Of a DNA stretch of 54,920 nucleotides, positions 1 to 8,546 are shown piece after piece. Position 1 is the stretch's first letter, and every line of letters starts with the position of its first letter. A model generated the notes under the pieces. That model did not search any database and was not told the origin of the DNA. It saw only the letters and a list, made by a program, of their open reading frames with translations. This stretch comes from Candidatus Bipolaricaulota bacterium (GTDB lineage Bacteria > Bipolaricaulota > Bipolaricaulia > UBA7950 > UBA9294): contig JAUWGE010000009.1 in NCBI GenBank assembly GCA_030606565.1, forward strand, positions 1-54,920, given 5' to 3'. Made by a program: the position numbers and the translations under genes.

Positions 1-144
1 ATTACACGTGCGTCTGTCATCATCAAAATCATGCCTCCTATGATTCGACACACGCGCTTGCGTTACCAGTGTTATCTCATGCTCATCTCGCACGAGAAAC
101 ACCCCCTCGCTTCATGCTCATCTTGTATGGGACAACTCTGCGCG

Positions 145-173
145 TTGCGGTCCTTCCTTGAAGCAGCTATAAT
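145..173 (+). promoter_or_regulatory. sigma70-type promoter for the MtaD-like deaminase gene
   Basis: TTGCGG at 145-150 and a perfect TATAAT at 168-173 are separated by 17 bases. Transcription would start near 181, which supports the ATG at 211 rather than any upstream in-frame start. Bases 1-144 hold nothing I recognise. Confidence 0.6.
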
Positions 174-210
174 TTCTCTTGCAAAGAGCTTGATAGACAA
201 AGAAGGTTGG

Positions 211-1494
211 ATGGGAATAGTCCTTAGGAATATCACGGCGGTCATCGACGGCGCCACGGCAGTTAAGACCGTAAATCTCCGTATTGACGGAAAGAGGATC
301 AGCACCATCAGCGAGGATCCCCTGCCGATCAACCCCGGCGAAACGGTGATTGAAGGAGAGGGGAAACTAGCGATCCCTGGTTTGGTCAATGCGCATAGCC
401 ATCTTCCGATGGTCCTCTTTCGCGGGCTTGCCGACGATCTTCCGTTGCGAACCTGGCTTGAGGATCACATCTGGCCGGTCGAGAGGGAGTTAAGTCCGAA
501 AGATGTTTACTGGGCTTCCCTCCTTGGACTCGCTGAGATGATCCGCGCGGGGACGACCATGTGTGCTGATATGTATTTTTATACCAACGAGGTAGGGCGC
601 GCGGTGGAGGAGGTTGGCCTGCGGGCGGTGCTCTCCTATGGCGTTGTCGCCTCAGAGCTTGACGCGCATGGGAAGGCAGAGCTTAAGAAGGCGGAGGCAG
701 TGATTACTCGTTGGGAGGGAGCTGGGGACGGCAGAATCAAGACCGCGCTCAGTCCACATGCGGTCTATACGTGTGGTGAAGAAGTATGGAAGGCGGCGAT
801 CGAGCTGGCACAAAAGTATGAGGTTATCCTTCACACTCACCTTGCGGAAACGCGAGAGGAAGTGGAGCAGTGTCGAGCGCAGAGGGGATTGAGTCCGGTA
901 GCCACGCTTGATCGGTTCGGCGCCTTATCGATCCCGGTCCTGGCGGCTCACTGTGTTCATGTTGACAAGGACGATATTCATCTTCTGGCCGACCGGGAGG
1001 TGAGCGTCGTTCACTGCCCGAAGAGCAATGCCAAGCTAGGAAGTGGGATTGCCCCAATTGTGGCGATGCAAAAAGCGGGGGTAACAGTTGCTTTGGGAAC
1101 TGACGGTGCGGCAGCGAACAACAGTCTAGATATGATCGAGGAGATGCGCATGGCAGCCCTTCTCCAAAAAGTGTCCTCCGAGGATCCGACCGTCCTCCCA
1201 GCGCGGGAGGTGGCTCTAATGGCGACGCAGGCAGGTGCCAAGGCGCTTCGAACAGGAGCGCAGGAGCTTGCCGTCGGCCAGGATGCGGATATCGTCCTAG
1301 TTGACCTGGATTGTGTTCGTACTCTTCCCATCTATGATCCCCTCTCCGCCCTCGTCTACGCAGCGCACTCGCAGGATATAACCGACGTTGTGGTGGCTGG
1401 GCGGTTTCTTCTGCGAGATAGGGAGCTTGTCACTATCGATGAGGAGAAGGTAAAGCAAGAGGTAAATCACCTGTCAAAAAGGTACGCAAATTGA
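211..1494 (+). CDS. mtaD: Amidohydrolase: 5-methylthioadenosine/S-adenosylhomocysteine deaminase family
   Basis: A 427-residue cytosolic metallo-deaminase that would remove the 6-amino group of the adenine in S-adenosylhomocysteine or methylthioadenosine, or of a related purine or guanine-type substrate. Metal-site motifs are in family order: NAHSHLP (His62, His64), HTHLAET (His208, His210), AAHCVHV (His247) and GTDGAAANN (Asp298). Length matches MtaD (about 430). The in-frame reading extends upstream to base 31, but the ATG at 211 has AAGAAGG just ahead, lies downstream of a good promoter and matches where family members begin. It precedes rpsO by 61 bases and may be in the same transcript. 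Family assignment is firm; the exact substrate is inference. Confidence 0.85.
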   Translation: MGIVLRNITAVIDGATAVKTVNLRIDGKRISTISEDPLPINPGETVIEGEGKLAIPGLVNAHSHLPMVLFRGLADDLPLRTWLEDHIWPVERELSPKDVYWASLLGLAEMIRAGTTMCADMYFYTNEVGRAVEEVGLRAVLSYGVVASELDAHGKAELKKAEAVITRWEGAGDGRIKTALSPHAVYTCGEEVWKAAIELAQKYEVILHTHLAETREEVEQCRAQRGLSPVATLDRFGALSIPVLAAHCVHVDKDDIHLLADREVSVVHCPKSNAKLGSGIAPIVAMQKAGVTVALGTDGAAANNSLDMIEEMRMAALLQKVSSEDPTVLPAREVALMATQAGAKALRTGAQELAVGQDADIVLVDLDCVRTLPIYDPLSALVYAAHSQDITDVVVAGRFLLRDRELVTIDEEKVKQEVNHLSKRYAN

Positions 1495-1495
1495 G

Positions 1496-1538
1496 CGATC
1501 CCATCCTGGGAGAGCGGGAAATCCCTCCCTCGGGATCG
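1496..1538 (+). promoter_or_regulatory. Stem-loop ahead of rpsO
   Basis: CGATCCC at 1496-1502 is the exact complement of GGGATCG at 1532-1538, enclosing a 29-base loop. The stem ends 18 bases before the rpsO start, next to its GGAGG. S15 represses its own translation by binding leader structures in several bacteria, so this could be such a site. That role is inference. Confidence 0.35.
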
Positions 1539-1555
1539 GGAACGAAGGAGGATTA

Positions 1556-1828
1556 ATGGGTCTTACACGCCAAAAGAAAGAAGAGATTGTCAAGGACTAC
1601 AGGAAAAGCGATACAGATACTGGGTCAGCGACGGTTCAGGTTGCGCTTCTCACCGAGCGGATTAAGGAGCTGACCGAACACTTAAATGTGCACAAGAAGG
1701 ATTTCAGCTCACAGCGAGGTTTGCGAAAGATGGTCGGTCAACGCCGCCGCTTGCTGAAATACGTCAAACGCCGAGATCTCACTGCGTATAAGGAATTGAT
1801 TCAGAAACTAGGAATCAGAGGAGTCTAG
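1556..1828 (+). CDS. rpsO: 30S ribosomal protein S15
   Basis: A 90-residue primary 16S-binding protein of the small-subunit platform. The sequence is the full typical length, starting [12 protein letters not shown], with the family signature around residues 20-70 ([15 protein letters not shown], then [11 protein letters not shown] and a basic [12 protein letters not shown] stretch). GGAGG lies six bases before the ATG. It ends seven bases before pnp, the classic rpsO-pnp pair, and the two are almost certainly cotranscribed. Confidence 0.97.
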   Translation: MGLTRQKKEEIVKDYRKSDTDTGSATVQVALLTERIKELTEHLNVHKKDFSSQRGLRKMVGQRRRLLKYVKRRDLTAYKELIQKLGIRGV

Positions 1829-1835
1829 AGTAATA

Positions 1836-4328
1836 ATGTTAATTAGAGAAAGTATACAGTTTAATGGGAAGGAAGTTTCCCTAGAAACCGGACGGCTGGC
1901 CAAACAAACAAACGGTGCCGTTCTGGCCACCTACGGGGATACACGCGTCCTCGTCACGGTGGGTTTACAAGAGAGCAATGAGGATATTGATTATTTCCCG
2001 CTCCGCGTCGACTACGAGGAGCGATTTTACGCCAGCGGGAAGATTCCCGGTGGTTTCTTCAAGCGTGAAGGAAGGCCGAGCGATGTGGCGATCCTGAGTG
2101 CGCGGATGATCGATCGGCCGATCCGTCCACTCTTCCCCAAGGACTACCAAGATGAGGTCCAGATCGTCGCCACGATCCTCTCGGCTGAGCCGGACTGTTC
2201 GCCGAGCATCGTGGGTATCCTCGGTGCCTCTGCCGCGCTGATGATATCACAGGCCCCGTTCGCTGGCCCGATTGCCGGGGTAAAGGTCGGTCAAAAAGAC
2301 GGCCAGTTGGTAGTTAACCCCGACGCAACCTGGCAGGAAGAGGGCGGTGTAGAGATCACTGTCGCCGGGACGAAGGAGGCGGTGACGATGGTGGAAGGGA
2401 TGATGGACGAGCTCTCCGAGGAGAAGGTAGTGGAGGCAATCGACATTGCTCATCGAGCGATCCAAGATCTCATCAGCCTCCAGGAGAGATTTGTCGAGCG
2501 GGTCCGTCCCGTAAAGAAGGAGGTCTCTCCGACTGTCGAGGACTCCGAGTTGCGGGAGCGTGTGCATGCGATCGTCTGGCCGGAGTTCCCCTCAATGTAC
2601 AACCTGTCAAGCAAGAAGGAGCGGCAGGACTTCGTAGAGTCCATCTGCGAACGAGCGATCCAAGCGATTGTTACGGGAGATGTCCCCGCTGAGGAGAAAG
2701 CCAAGCTGGAGAAGAGAATAGCCAACCTCGTTGAGGATTTTCAGAAGGAGTATATGCGCCAGCGGATCCTTGAATCCGGCGAGCGGGTCGACGGTCGCCG
2801 ACCAGAGGAGTTGCGTCCGATCAGTTGTCAGGTCGGGATTCTCCCGCGAACCCATGGCTCAGCCCTGTTCACCCGCGGGGAGACCCAGAGTTTGGGGATC
2901 GCCACCCTTGGCGCCACTCGCAGCGATGAACAGATCATCGACCAGATGATGAAAGAGGGGCGAAAGCGATTCATGCTCCACTATAACTTCCCTCCCTATT
3001 CAGTAGGTGAGGTGAGGCGGATTGGCTCTCCGAGTCGCCGTTCCATCGGCCACGGTTACCTGGCAGAGGGAGCCATAAGGGCCGTTCTCCCAAGTGAGGA
3101 GGAATTCCCCTACATCATTCGTATTGTCTCGGAGATCCTGGAGTCAAATGGTTCCTCCTCCATGGCAACGGTATGCAGTACCTCCCTTTCACTGATGGAC
3201 GCCGGGGTGCCGATCAAAAAGCCGGTTGCGGGGATCGCCATGGGAATGATCGAGGATGAAGCAAGCAGGCGCCGAGTCATCCTGACAGACATCTTGGGAG
3301 CAGAGGATCACTACGGAGATATGGACTTTAAGGTTGCTGGAACGCAAGATGGGATTACCGCTTTCCAGCTTGATGTTAAAGTGGGAGGAATCGACCGGGA
3401 GACCCTGCATGAGGCGTTGAGACAAGCCAAGCAAGCGCGCTTGGAGATCCTTGCCGAGATGACACAAGTTATTTCCGCGCCGCGCGATCAGCTTTCCCCC
3501 TACGCGCCGATGCTTGTGACGATCACCATCCCCGTGGATAAGATCGGGTTGGTGATCGGCCCTGGTGGGAAGATGATCCGTCGTATAATCGAGGAGACTG
3601 GCGCTACGATCGATGTCGAGGACAACGGCGAGGTGAAGATTGCTGGAACCGATTCTGAAGCAGTCGCCGCGGCCAAGAAATGGATCGAAGATCTCACTGC
3701 CGAACTGGAAGTCGGGATGGTAATGAAGACTAAGGTCACCCGCGTGGTTGACTTTGGGGCCTTTGTAGAATTAAAGAACGGCTCTGAAGGGCTTGTCCAC
3801 GTTTCGAACCTCGCCTCGGGGTACGTGGACAACGTCCGCGACATCGTCAAGCCAGGAGACGAGATCACGATAGAAGTAATCGGGGAGGACAAGATGGGCC
3901 GTCCGGATTTGCGCCGCATCGAAGAAGAAGGTGAGGAATCTCGCCCCGCCCGCCCGAGGAGGAGGGAAACGTCTCGGCGAGGAGGTTTCAGATCGGAATC
4001 CGCGGCGCCAGAGACCAAGATCAAAGTTGGGGACATCATCGAGGGGACGGTAGCCCACATTACTGATTACGGAGCTTTTGTTGAGTTGGCGCCTGATATC
4101 ACTGGCTTGATCCATATATCCGCCCTATCGGACGACTACGTTAAGCGCGTGGAGGATGTGATAAAGTCGGGTGACCGCGTGAAGGTCGAGGTGCTGAACA
4201 TCGACGACCGCGGTCGTTACAAGCTGCGCCGCATCGTTCCTAAGACAGAGGAGAAACAACCTAAGACAGAGGAGAAACAACCTCAGATAGAGGAGAAGCA
4301 GCCTCCACCCTTTGAGGATCGCTGGTGA
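1836..4328 (+). CDS. pnp: Polyribonucleotide nucleotidyltransferase (PNPase) with a second S1 domain
   Basis: The 830-residue 3'-5' phosphorolytic exoribonuclease of RNA decay. Two RNase PH-type domains with the helical domain between them occupy about residues 1-550. A KH domain follows (about 557-620, GPGGKMIRRI) and then the usual S1 domain (about 625-692, VVDFGAFVELK). Ordinary PNPases end near 700. Here an Arg-rich linker (residues 700-727) leads to a second S1 domain (about 728-800, ITDYGAFVELA) and a tail of three near-identical heptads. The stop overlaps the next start as GTGA, so the M16 gene is translationally coupled. Catalytic identity is secure; the function of the extra domain is unknown. 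Confidence 0.96.
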   Translation: MLIRESIQFNGKEVSLETGRLAKQTNGAVLATYGDTRVLVTVGLQESNEDIDYFPLRVDYEERFYASGKIPGGFFKREGRPSDVAILSARMIDRPIRPLFPKDYQDEVQIVATILSAEPDCSPSIVGILGASAALMISQAPFAGPIAGVKVGQKDGQLVVNPDATWQEEGGVEITVAGTKEAVTMVEGMMDELSEEKVVEAIDIAHRAIQDLISLQERFVERVRPVKKEVSPTVEDSELRERVHAIVWPEFPSMYNLSSKKERQDFVESICERAIQAIVTGDVPAEEKAKLEKRIANLVEDFQKEYMRQRILESGERVDGRRPEELRPISCQVGILPRTHGSALFTRGETQSLGIATLGATRSDEQIIDQMMKEGRKRFMLHYNFPPYSVGEVRRIGSPSRRSIGHGYLAEGAIRAVLPSEEEFPYIIRIVSEILESNGSSSMATVCSTSLSLMDAGVPIKKPVAGIAMGMIEDEASRRRVILTDILGAEDHYGDMDFKVAGTQDGITAFQLDVKVGGIDRETLHEALRQAKQARLEILAEMTQVISAPRDQLSPYAPMLVTITIPVDKIGLVIGPGGKMIRRIIEETGATIDVEDNGEVKIAGTDSEAVAAAKKWIEDLTAELEVGMVMKTKVTRVVDFGAFVELKNGSEGLVHVSNLASGYVDNVRDIVKPGDEITIEVIGEDKMGRPDLRRIEEEGEESRPARPRRRETSRRGGFRSESAAPETKIKVGDIIEGTVAHITDYGAFVELAPDITGLIHISALSDDYVKRVEDVIKSGDRVKVEVLNIDDRGRYKLRRIVPKTEEKQPKTEEKQPQIEEKQPPPFEDRW
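4239..4301 (+). repeat. Three tandem 21-base repeats at the pnp 3' end
   Basis: Units at 4239-4259 and 4260-4280 are identical, and the third at 4281-4301 differs at a few positions. They encode PKTEEKQ, PKTEEKQ and PQIEEKQ at the extreme C-terminus of PNPase. The period is a multiple of three, so copy-number change would lengthen or shorten the tail without a frameshift. Confidence 0.9.
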
Positions 4329-5602
4329 TCGAGGCGCTCTACGAGGGGGTCTTCTCCACAACCCTTAGAAGTGGGTTGCAGGTTTTGCTAGAGGAAGTCC
4401 CGACTTCTCGTTCGGTGAGTGTGGGGATCTGGGTTAAGGTGGGAAGCCGCGATGACCCAGATCCCCTATTTGGTTTGACGCACTTTCTGGAACACCTCCT
4501 ATTTAAGGGTACGTTCACGCGGGATGCAACACGAATTGCCCAAGAAATCGACGGGGTTGGCGGCCACTTGAACGCAGCCACGGGTAAGGAGTCCACTTTC
4601 TACTATGCTGAGGTCCCGGTCGACGGTCTTCATCTTGCTCTAGAGATCCTGACAGATCTTGTACAACACCCGGCGATCGATCCGGAGGAGCTCGAGCGGG
4701 AACGAGGGGTAATCCTCGAAGAGATTAGCAGTCATAAGGACGATCCGGAACAGCATGCGTATGACCTGTTCAACGCTGGCCTGTGGGAGAAATCGCATCC
4801 ACTCTCTCGATCAGTATTGGGAGATCGGAGCACAATCAAAGAAGTAACCCGAGAGGAAGTCGCTGAGTACCATCGCCGCTTCTATCAGCCAGGGAACATG
4901 GTTCTCGTCATTTGTGGGGCCATCGACGCAAAACAGGTTATTGCCTTGGTAGAGCAGCTGTTCGATCCTTTCTCCATGTCCTCTGGGTTCTCCCGGCGGA
5001 GTTCCCCTAGTATGCGAAGCGGCCGCACCCTCCACGAACGTGAGACTGAGCAGTCCCACCTCTACCTTGGGCTGCCCGGGACCAATGCCTCTGATGATGA
5101 CCGCTTTGCACTCGAGGTAGCAAACACCGTCCTGGGAGACGGGATGAGTTCGCGCCTGTTTCGGATCATCCGCGAGGAACGAGGGTTGGCTTACGCGATT
5201 ACAAGCTCCGTCACCCTTTACTCCGATGCTGGCTCCTGGGTCGTTTATGCCGGGGTCGCTCCGGAGAATGTCGCTGAAGTAGCGCGGATCACGCTAACCG
5301 AGCTTGACCGCCTCCGTGATGAGGGGATTTCTCCTGATGAACTCTCGTTGGCCAAGGCCAAGCTACAGGGGCACCTGATACTTAATCTAGAGACGAACGC
5401 CAATCGCATGGCGCGGCTGGGGAGCGCTGCGGTTACCGGCAGGGAGATTCTCTCCCCGGATGAGCTGATCGGCCGGGTAGGCGCAGTCTCTTTAGAGGAT
5501 ATCGCGCGAGTCCTTGCGCGGTTCGCCAGGCCCGATGCGGTGAACCTGGCCGTGGTCGGCCCGCGCACCGCCGACATTGAGAAGCTCTGCGGACTGGGCT
5601 AG
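4325..5602 (+). CDS. M16B family zinc metallopeptidase (processing-peptidase-like)
   Basis: A 425-residue peptidase resembling YmxG/MlpA and mitochondrial processing peptidase beta. The inverted zinc motif HFLEH (His53, Glu56, His57) is followed by the usual distal acidic stretch LERERGVILEEI. The N-terminal catalytic half and C-terminal chamber half are both present at full length. It starts at a GTG inside the pnp stop (GTGA overlap). The rpsO-pnp-M16 order is also seen in Firmicutes, which supports the call. No signal peptide is visible, so it is probably cytosolic. Natural substrates are not known. Confidence 0.92.
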   Translation: MIEALYEGVFSTTLRSGLQVLLEEVPTSRSVSVGIWVKVGSRDDPDPLFGLTHFLEHLLFKGTFTRDATRIAQEIDGVGGHLNAATGKESTFYYAEVPVDGLHLALEILTDLVQHPAIDPEELERERGVILEEISSHKDDPEQHAYDLFNAGLWEKSHPLSRSVLGDRSTIKEVTREEVAEYHRRFYQPGNMVLVICGAIDAKQVIALVEQLFDPFSMSSGFSRRSSPSMRSGRTLHERETEQSHLYLGLPGTNASDDDRFALEVANTVLGDGMSSRLFRIIREERGLAYAITSSVTLYSDAGSWVVYAGVAPENVAEVARITLTELDRLRDEGISPDELSLAKAKLQGHLILNLETNANRMARLGSAAVTGREILSPDELIGRVGAVSLEDIARVLARFARPDAVNLAVVGPRTADIEKLCGLG

Positions 5603-5614
5603 AATTATTTCACG

Positions 5615-6112
5615 ATGCCGATGTCAAGCGCCATATACCCAGGGAGCTTTGACCCGATCACCTACGGACATATCGATATTCTCCGCCGGGCAAAGAAGCT
5701 CTTCTCGCGTCTGCTGATCGCGGTCGTGGCCAATCCGAACAAGGCTCCACTCTTCTCCGTCTCCGAGCGGGTAGGAATCACTAAGGAGACGCTTGCCGAG
5801 GTGGGGATCTGTGGGATCGAAGTGATCAGCTACGACGGGCTTTTGATCGAGTGTGCCAAGAAAAATGGGGTTGAGGCGATCGTGCGTGGGTTGCGCGCCA
5901 ACTCCGACTTTGACTATGAGTTTCAGATGGCTCTTACCAATCGTGACCTTGACTCAGAGATTGAGACGGTCTTCTTCATGACCGCAGGGAAGTACAGCTT
6001 CCTCTCCTCCTCGATCGTCAAGGAAGTAAAACGCTATGGGGGCGAGGTCTCATCGTTTGTCCCTAAGACGGTGGAAGACGCATTGGCGCGAAAGTTTGAA
6101 AGCCTTAAGTGA
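5615..6112 (+). CDS. coaD: Phosphopantetheine adenylyltransferase
   Basis: A 165-residue enzyme that transfers AMP from ATP to 4'-phosphopantetheine, the fourth step of coenzyme A synthesis. The nucleotidyltransferase motif TYGH lies at residues 16-19 after YPGSFDPI, and the late SSSIVKEV segment (about residue 130) is the ISSTxVRE-type ATP site. Length is normal. The first ATG is used here; a second ATG two codons later is equally possible because neither has a clear Shine-Dalgarno. It is the last gene of the leftmost plus-strand block. Confidence 0.95.
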   Translation: MPMSSAIYPGSFDPITYGHIDILRRAKKLFSRLLIAVVANPNKAPLFSVSERVGITKETLAEVGICGIEVISYDGLLIECAKKNGVEAIVRGLRANSDFDYEFQMALTNRDLDSEIETVFFMTAGKYSFLSSSIVKEVKRYGGEVSSFVPKTVEDALARKFESLK

Positions 6113-6130
6113 AGAGGCGAAATTCAAGGA

Positions 6131-6300
6131 TCAAGGGCAGGCCGTTTTTTCAAGGAAGACAAAATCCTCCTTGAGGAGGGGGAAGATGGCAGTAGCGTCG
6201 GGGCACCTCCCCGGCGTTCTTGTTAAAAGTTCGATCACGAAAAAGCCATCATTGATCGCGTTATGTAGGGAGACCTCACTTACATAAGCAGCTCCTGAGG
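6131..6300 (-). pseudogene. Decayed copy of the leuD 3' end (remnant A)
   Basis: On the minus strand this stretch reads HNAINDGFFVIELL, then after a gap IFPLLKEDFVFLEK, ending in TGA at 6131-6133. This parallels RNAINNGLPVIEL and HFPALPKEVLSILED of the intact leuD at 9407-9895. Nucleotide similarity is clearest at 6228-6265 against 9582-9620. About 18 codons between the two blocks are missing and no start is present. It sits between coaD and the MNT/HEPN pair. Confidence 0.55.
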
Positions 6301-6395
6301 CCCCAAGGGTTTGGGCGCTCTACTATCGAAGGGAAGTTTGTGCTAGGATTGCTGACGGGAAGAGAAACTGTCGCTGGTCAAGGAGGTCATCAGCG

Positions 6396-6725
6396 GTGAA
6401 GCTGTTACCAGAGGAGAAAGATTGGCTGAACTCTTTCATCGGGGAAATTCGTCGCGGCTTCCCTGGAGCACTTGAGCGGGTGATGGTCTTTGGTTCGAAG
6501 GCACGCGAAGAGGCCAACCCTGATTCTGACCTGGACGTGCTCGTTGTTCTTAAAGGGAAAGAAGATCTCAAATCCCGTATTCGTCTGCTTGGATATGACT
6601 TGGCGCTAGGGAAAGATGTAGCCCCATCCATCACAGTCTACACCGTACATGAGGTCGAACAACGCAGAGAGCACCGCTCGGTCTTCCTAGAGGCCGTGGA
6701 GCGAGAAGGCGTGGTAGTTTCGTGA
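6396..6725 (+). CDS. mntA: MNT-type minimal nucleotidyltransferase (antitoxin of a HEPN/MNT pair)
   Basis: A 109-residue pol-beta-fold nucleotidyltransferase. The signature is complete: FGSKARE (Gly33-Ser34) followed by SDLDVLVVL (Asp45, Asp47), which coordinates metal and nucleotide. Proteins of this type inactivate HEPN ribonuclease toxins by adding AMP to them. It starts at a GTG at 6396 with AGGAGGT eight bases upstream and overlaps the HEPN gene by four bases (GTGA), the usual toxin-antitoxin arrangement. It lies between coaD and an attC array, in an island that looks acquired. Confidence 0.88.
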   Translation: MKLLPEEKDWLNSFIGEIRRGFPGALERVMVFGSKAREEANPDSDLDVLVVLKGKEDLKSRIRLLGYDLALGKDVAPSITVYTVHEVEQRREHRSVFLEAVEREGVVVS

Positions 6726-7129
6726 GAGAAATCCAGGTTCAAGCTGAATGGAGACGCTCTCTGAAAGCCCAGGGAGCGGCTGATCTCTTACTTGAAGCAG
6801 ATTTCTACGAAGATGCCGTCTCACGGGCCTATTATGCCGTTCTCCATGCGGCCAAGGCCGCGTTGCTTGCACGGGATATCGTAACAGAGAGCCATACCGC
6901 TGTAAGGCGTCTCTTCGGGAAGGAGCTGGTCCAGCCGGGCCTTCTCGAGAAGGAATGGGCGATGATCCTCGCCCACGAGCAGGACGAACGAGCTTCCGCC
7001 GACTATGACGTAGAGCTAACCTTCTCTCGAGAGGTTGCAACGCAGCGGGTAAACGATGCCAGGCGTTTTCTGGAGCGAATCCGCTCATTTCTGCAGACGG
7101 AAGGGATCGATGAGATAAGCTCTGCCTGA
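6722..7129 (+). CDS. hepT: HEPN domain protein (RNase toxin of a HEPN/MNT pair)
   Basis: A 135-residue all-helical protein. SRAYYAVLHAAKAALL contains an Rx6H arrangement (Arg35 to His42), fitting the HEPN ribonuclease motif. The rest of the PF05168-like pattern (SHTAVRRLF and the acidic-aromatic ASADYD) is present. It is coupled to the preceding nucleotidyltransferase by a GTGA overlap. In characterised pairs the HEPN partner cleaves RNA and is AMPylated by the MNT partner. Activity here is inferred from family only. Confidence 0.85.
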   Translation: MREIQVQAEWRRSLKAQGAADLLLEADFYEDAVSRAYYAVLHAAKAALLARDIVTESHTAVRRLFGKELVQPGLLEKEWAMILAHEQDERASADYDVELTFSREVATQRVNDARRFLERIRSFLQTEGIDEISSA

Positions 7130-7251
7130 AGTTCGCTTGGCTCCTATGAACCGATGGTAGAGCCATCCGTTCCTCAGGCTAGAACGAAACATCTAAAGGC
7201 AAGGTCCGATCCAGACGCTAGATCACTCTACGCCTCCAATGCCTCCATCTC

Positions 7252-7397
7252 GCCTGACGTTTTCGCCGTTGGCGAAGCCCGCCGTACTCCCACTGCCAAG
7301 TCACCACACGCACACCACGACACTTGAATGGCAAGGGGCCTTTGCCCCTGCCAACAAGCGGCGGGTTTGGGCATCAGCCGCCAACAGCGCGTTATCC
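7252..7397 (-). other. attC1 recombination site
   Basis: On the minus strand: R'' GGATAAC (7397-7391), 3-base spacer, L'' CTGTTGGCG, long centre, L' CGCCAACGG, 7-base spacer, R' GTCAGGC (7258-7252). L'' and L' pair at eight of nine positions. At about 146 bases it is a long attC. R' differs from the GTTRRRY consensus by one base. Confidence 0.65.
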
Positions 7398-7407
7398 GAC
7401 GTGCACC

Positions 7408-7824
7408 CTATTTACGATTGCATCTTGGCGCTGCACTCCACTTCCTGGCAAACTCCCAAATCAGCTTGCGCTCAACATAGCGAATGAACAATGAGCGGAT
7501 TTCCTCATCCAATCCCTCTACTGGAAACGCGGCAACATAGAGACTGTCGCCTTGACCACCAAACACCTGCCGATAGGTTCTGCCACCACTGTGCCCGAAC
7601 TTGCCTTCAAAGGCGGAGCGATTGAATTGTCGCCAGCGCCTCATCAACGAATTGTTGCAGGTTTCGCCAATGTAAACAATCTGCTCCGCTCGCGGGTTTG
7701 CCCGTCCAGCGGGCGCAACATCAAAATGAGCCAACAGATACACCCCTGGAGAGCGGATACCCTTCAATGACGTGCGCTCGATCCATCGTGTCCAATGCGA
7801 GAATATTATCTCTGGGTCTTGCAT
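7408..7824 (-). CDS. GIY-YIG superfamily nuclease-like protein in a gene cassette
   Basis: A 138-residue protein with the GIY-YIG fold signature: GVYLL (residues 27-31), VYIGET (50-55), Arg63 in RRWRQFN, Glu118 in VERKLIWEF and Asn136 near the C-terminus. These are the residues that build the single-metal catalytic site, so it is probably an active nuclease, although DNA targets cannot be read from sequence. It starts at ATG 7824 with GAGG upstream, 24 bases after the attC2 core, and is followed by attC1. Standalone GIY-YIG proteins occur in integron cassettes and near defence loci. The role here is unknown. Confidence 0.8.
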   Translation of the reverse strand: MQDPEIIFSHWTRWIERTSLKGIRSPGVYLLAHFDVAPAGRANPRAEQIVYIGETCNNSLMRRWRQFNRSAFEGKFGHSGGRTYRQVFGGQGDSLYVAAFPVEGLDEEIRSLFIRYVERKLIWEFARKWSAAPRCNRK

Positions 7825-7847
7825 TCCGTTTCCTCAAGGCGCATGTT

Positions 7848-7938
7848 GGATAACGTCCCGAGCGTATCTGAAGTTTGCCCGATAGGGCAAATTTGGGCGA
7901 AAGTGCGAAGCACCGAAGCCAGATACGCTCTGTTAGGC
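7848..7938 (-). other. attC2 recombination site
   Basis: The best preserved site. On the minus strand: R'' GCCTAAC (matches RYYYAAC), 1-base spacer, L'' GAGCGTATCTG, centre with its own hairpins, L' CAGATACGCTC (perfect 11-base complement of L''), 5-base spacer, R' GTTATCC. Length 91 bases. Confidence 0.8.
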
Positions 7939-7957
7939 GACGTCCTGCTCATTTCGA

Positions 7958-8410
7958 TCACATAATAACAGCAATATCTATAGCGAGTACTAACAAGATT
8001 TGAACCAGCAGTACGAAGTGCAGCGGAACTATCTTTCTTCTCTTTGGCTTAAATTTCTCCTTCTTCCATTCTGGTTCAAGATGTCCATCTACATATTTTC
8101 TAAGTTCATGATATCGCGAAGACCCATATATTACTGAATAACATCCACTAACTCCAATAAGTGTTGCGAACCCGGCAATAATAAGCCGAAGTGGTAGATT
8201 AGTGCTAAGTAGTTGAGATAAACCAGACTGGGTGGAACCGAATTTCAATGTCAATATAGCACCTAAAATAGCAAGCAAAATTACCACATACCACGTTGCG
8301 GCAGTTAGCTCATAGTCTCGGAAACGCCTCATTTCTGCATACATCTCAGAATAAACAGTGTCTTTGGAGACTCCGTCAGAGTTGTTTATCTCATTATTTT
8401 GTTTATGCAT
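7958..8410 (-). CDS. Small cassette-borne membrane protein, function unknown
   Basis: A 150-residue protein starting MHKQNNEINN, with AGAGGTG five bases before the ATG at 8410. The frame is open further upstream, but that would run through attC3, so the later start is chosen. It has a hydrophilic, charged N-terminus (about 35 residues), two adjacent transmembrane helices (about 40-60 and 75-97), a basic cytosolic loop rich in Lys/Arg/Glu (RKYVDGHLEPEWKKEKFKPK) and a final helix at the C-terminus. Codon and base use are AT-rich, unlike both flanks, indicating recent acquisition. I recognise no family. Confidence 0.7.
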   Translation of the reverse strand: MHKQNNEINNSDGVSKDTVYSEMYAEMRRFRDYELTAATWYVVILLAILGAILTLKFGSTQSGLSQLLSTNLPLRLIIAGFATLIGVSGCYSVIYGSSRYHELRKYVDGHLEPEWKKEKFKPKRRKIVPLHFVLLVQILLVLAIDIAVIM

Positions 8411-8436
8411 TGCTTCACCTCTTGTAACAGGATGTC

Positions 8437-8546
8437 GCCTAACGGGGCGGCGGGTTGGCGAACTTGCCTGGACGGGCAAACCGAAGGTTTGCACGGGAGG
8501 GCAAGTTGGACGGAGCGGAGCGAAGTCGCCAACCCGTCAGATAGGC
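8437..8546 (-). other. attC3 recombination site
   Basis: On the minus strand: R'' GCCTATC (8546-8540, consensus RYYYAAC with one deviation), 3-base spacer, L'' CGGGTTGGCGA, centre, L' TCGCCAACCCG (perfect 11-base complement), 7-base spacer, R' GTTAGGC (matches GTTRRRY). The membrane-protein start follows 27 bases later. Confidence 0.75.

Larger units (their letters stand above)
7252..8546 (-). mobile_element. Integron-like gene cassette array without integrase (CALIN-type), two cassettes
   Basis: Read on the minus strand the order is attC3 (8546-8437), membrane-protein gene, attC2 (7938-7848), GIY-YIG gene, attC1 (7397-7252). Each gene begins 24-27 bases after the right core of the preceding attC and is followed by its own attC, the canonical cassette layout. 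No integrase gene is within reach. The membrane-protein cassette is markedly more AT-rich than its surroundings. I place confidence in the three palindromic sites rather than in any particular mechanism. Confidence 0.75.

Noticed and set aside
31-210. 60-codon N-terminal extension of the MtaD-like deaminase
   Set aside because: The promoter at 145-173 and the AAGAAGG before ATG 211 place transcription and translation starts downstream, and the extension has no family similarity.
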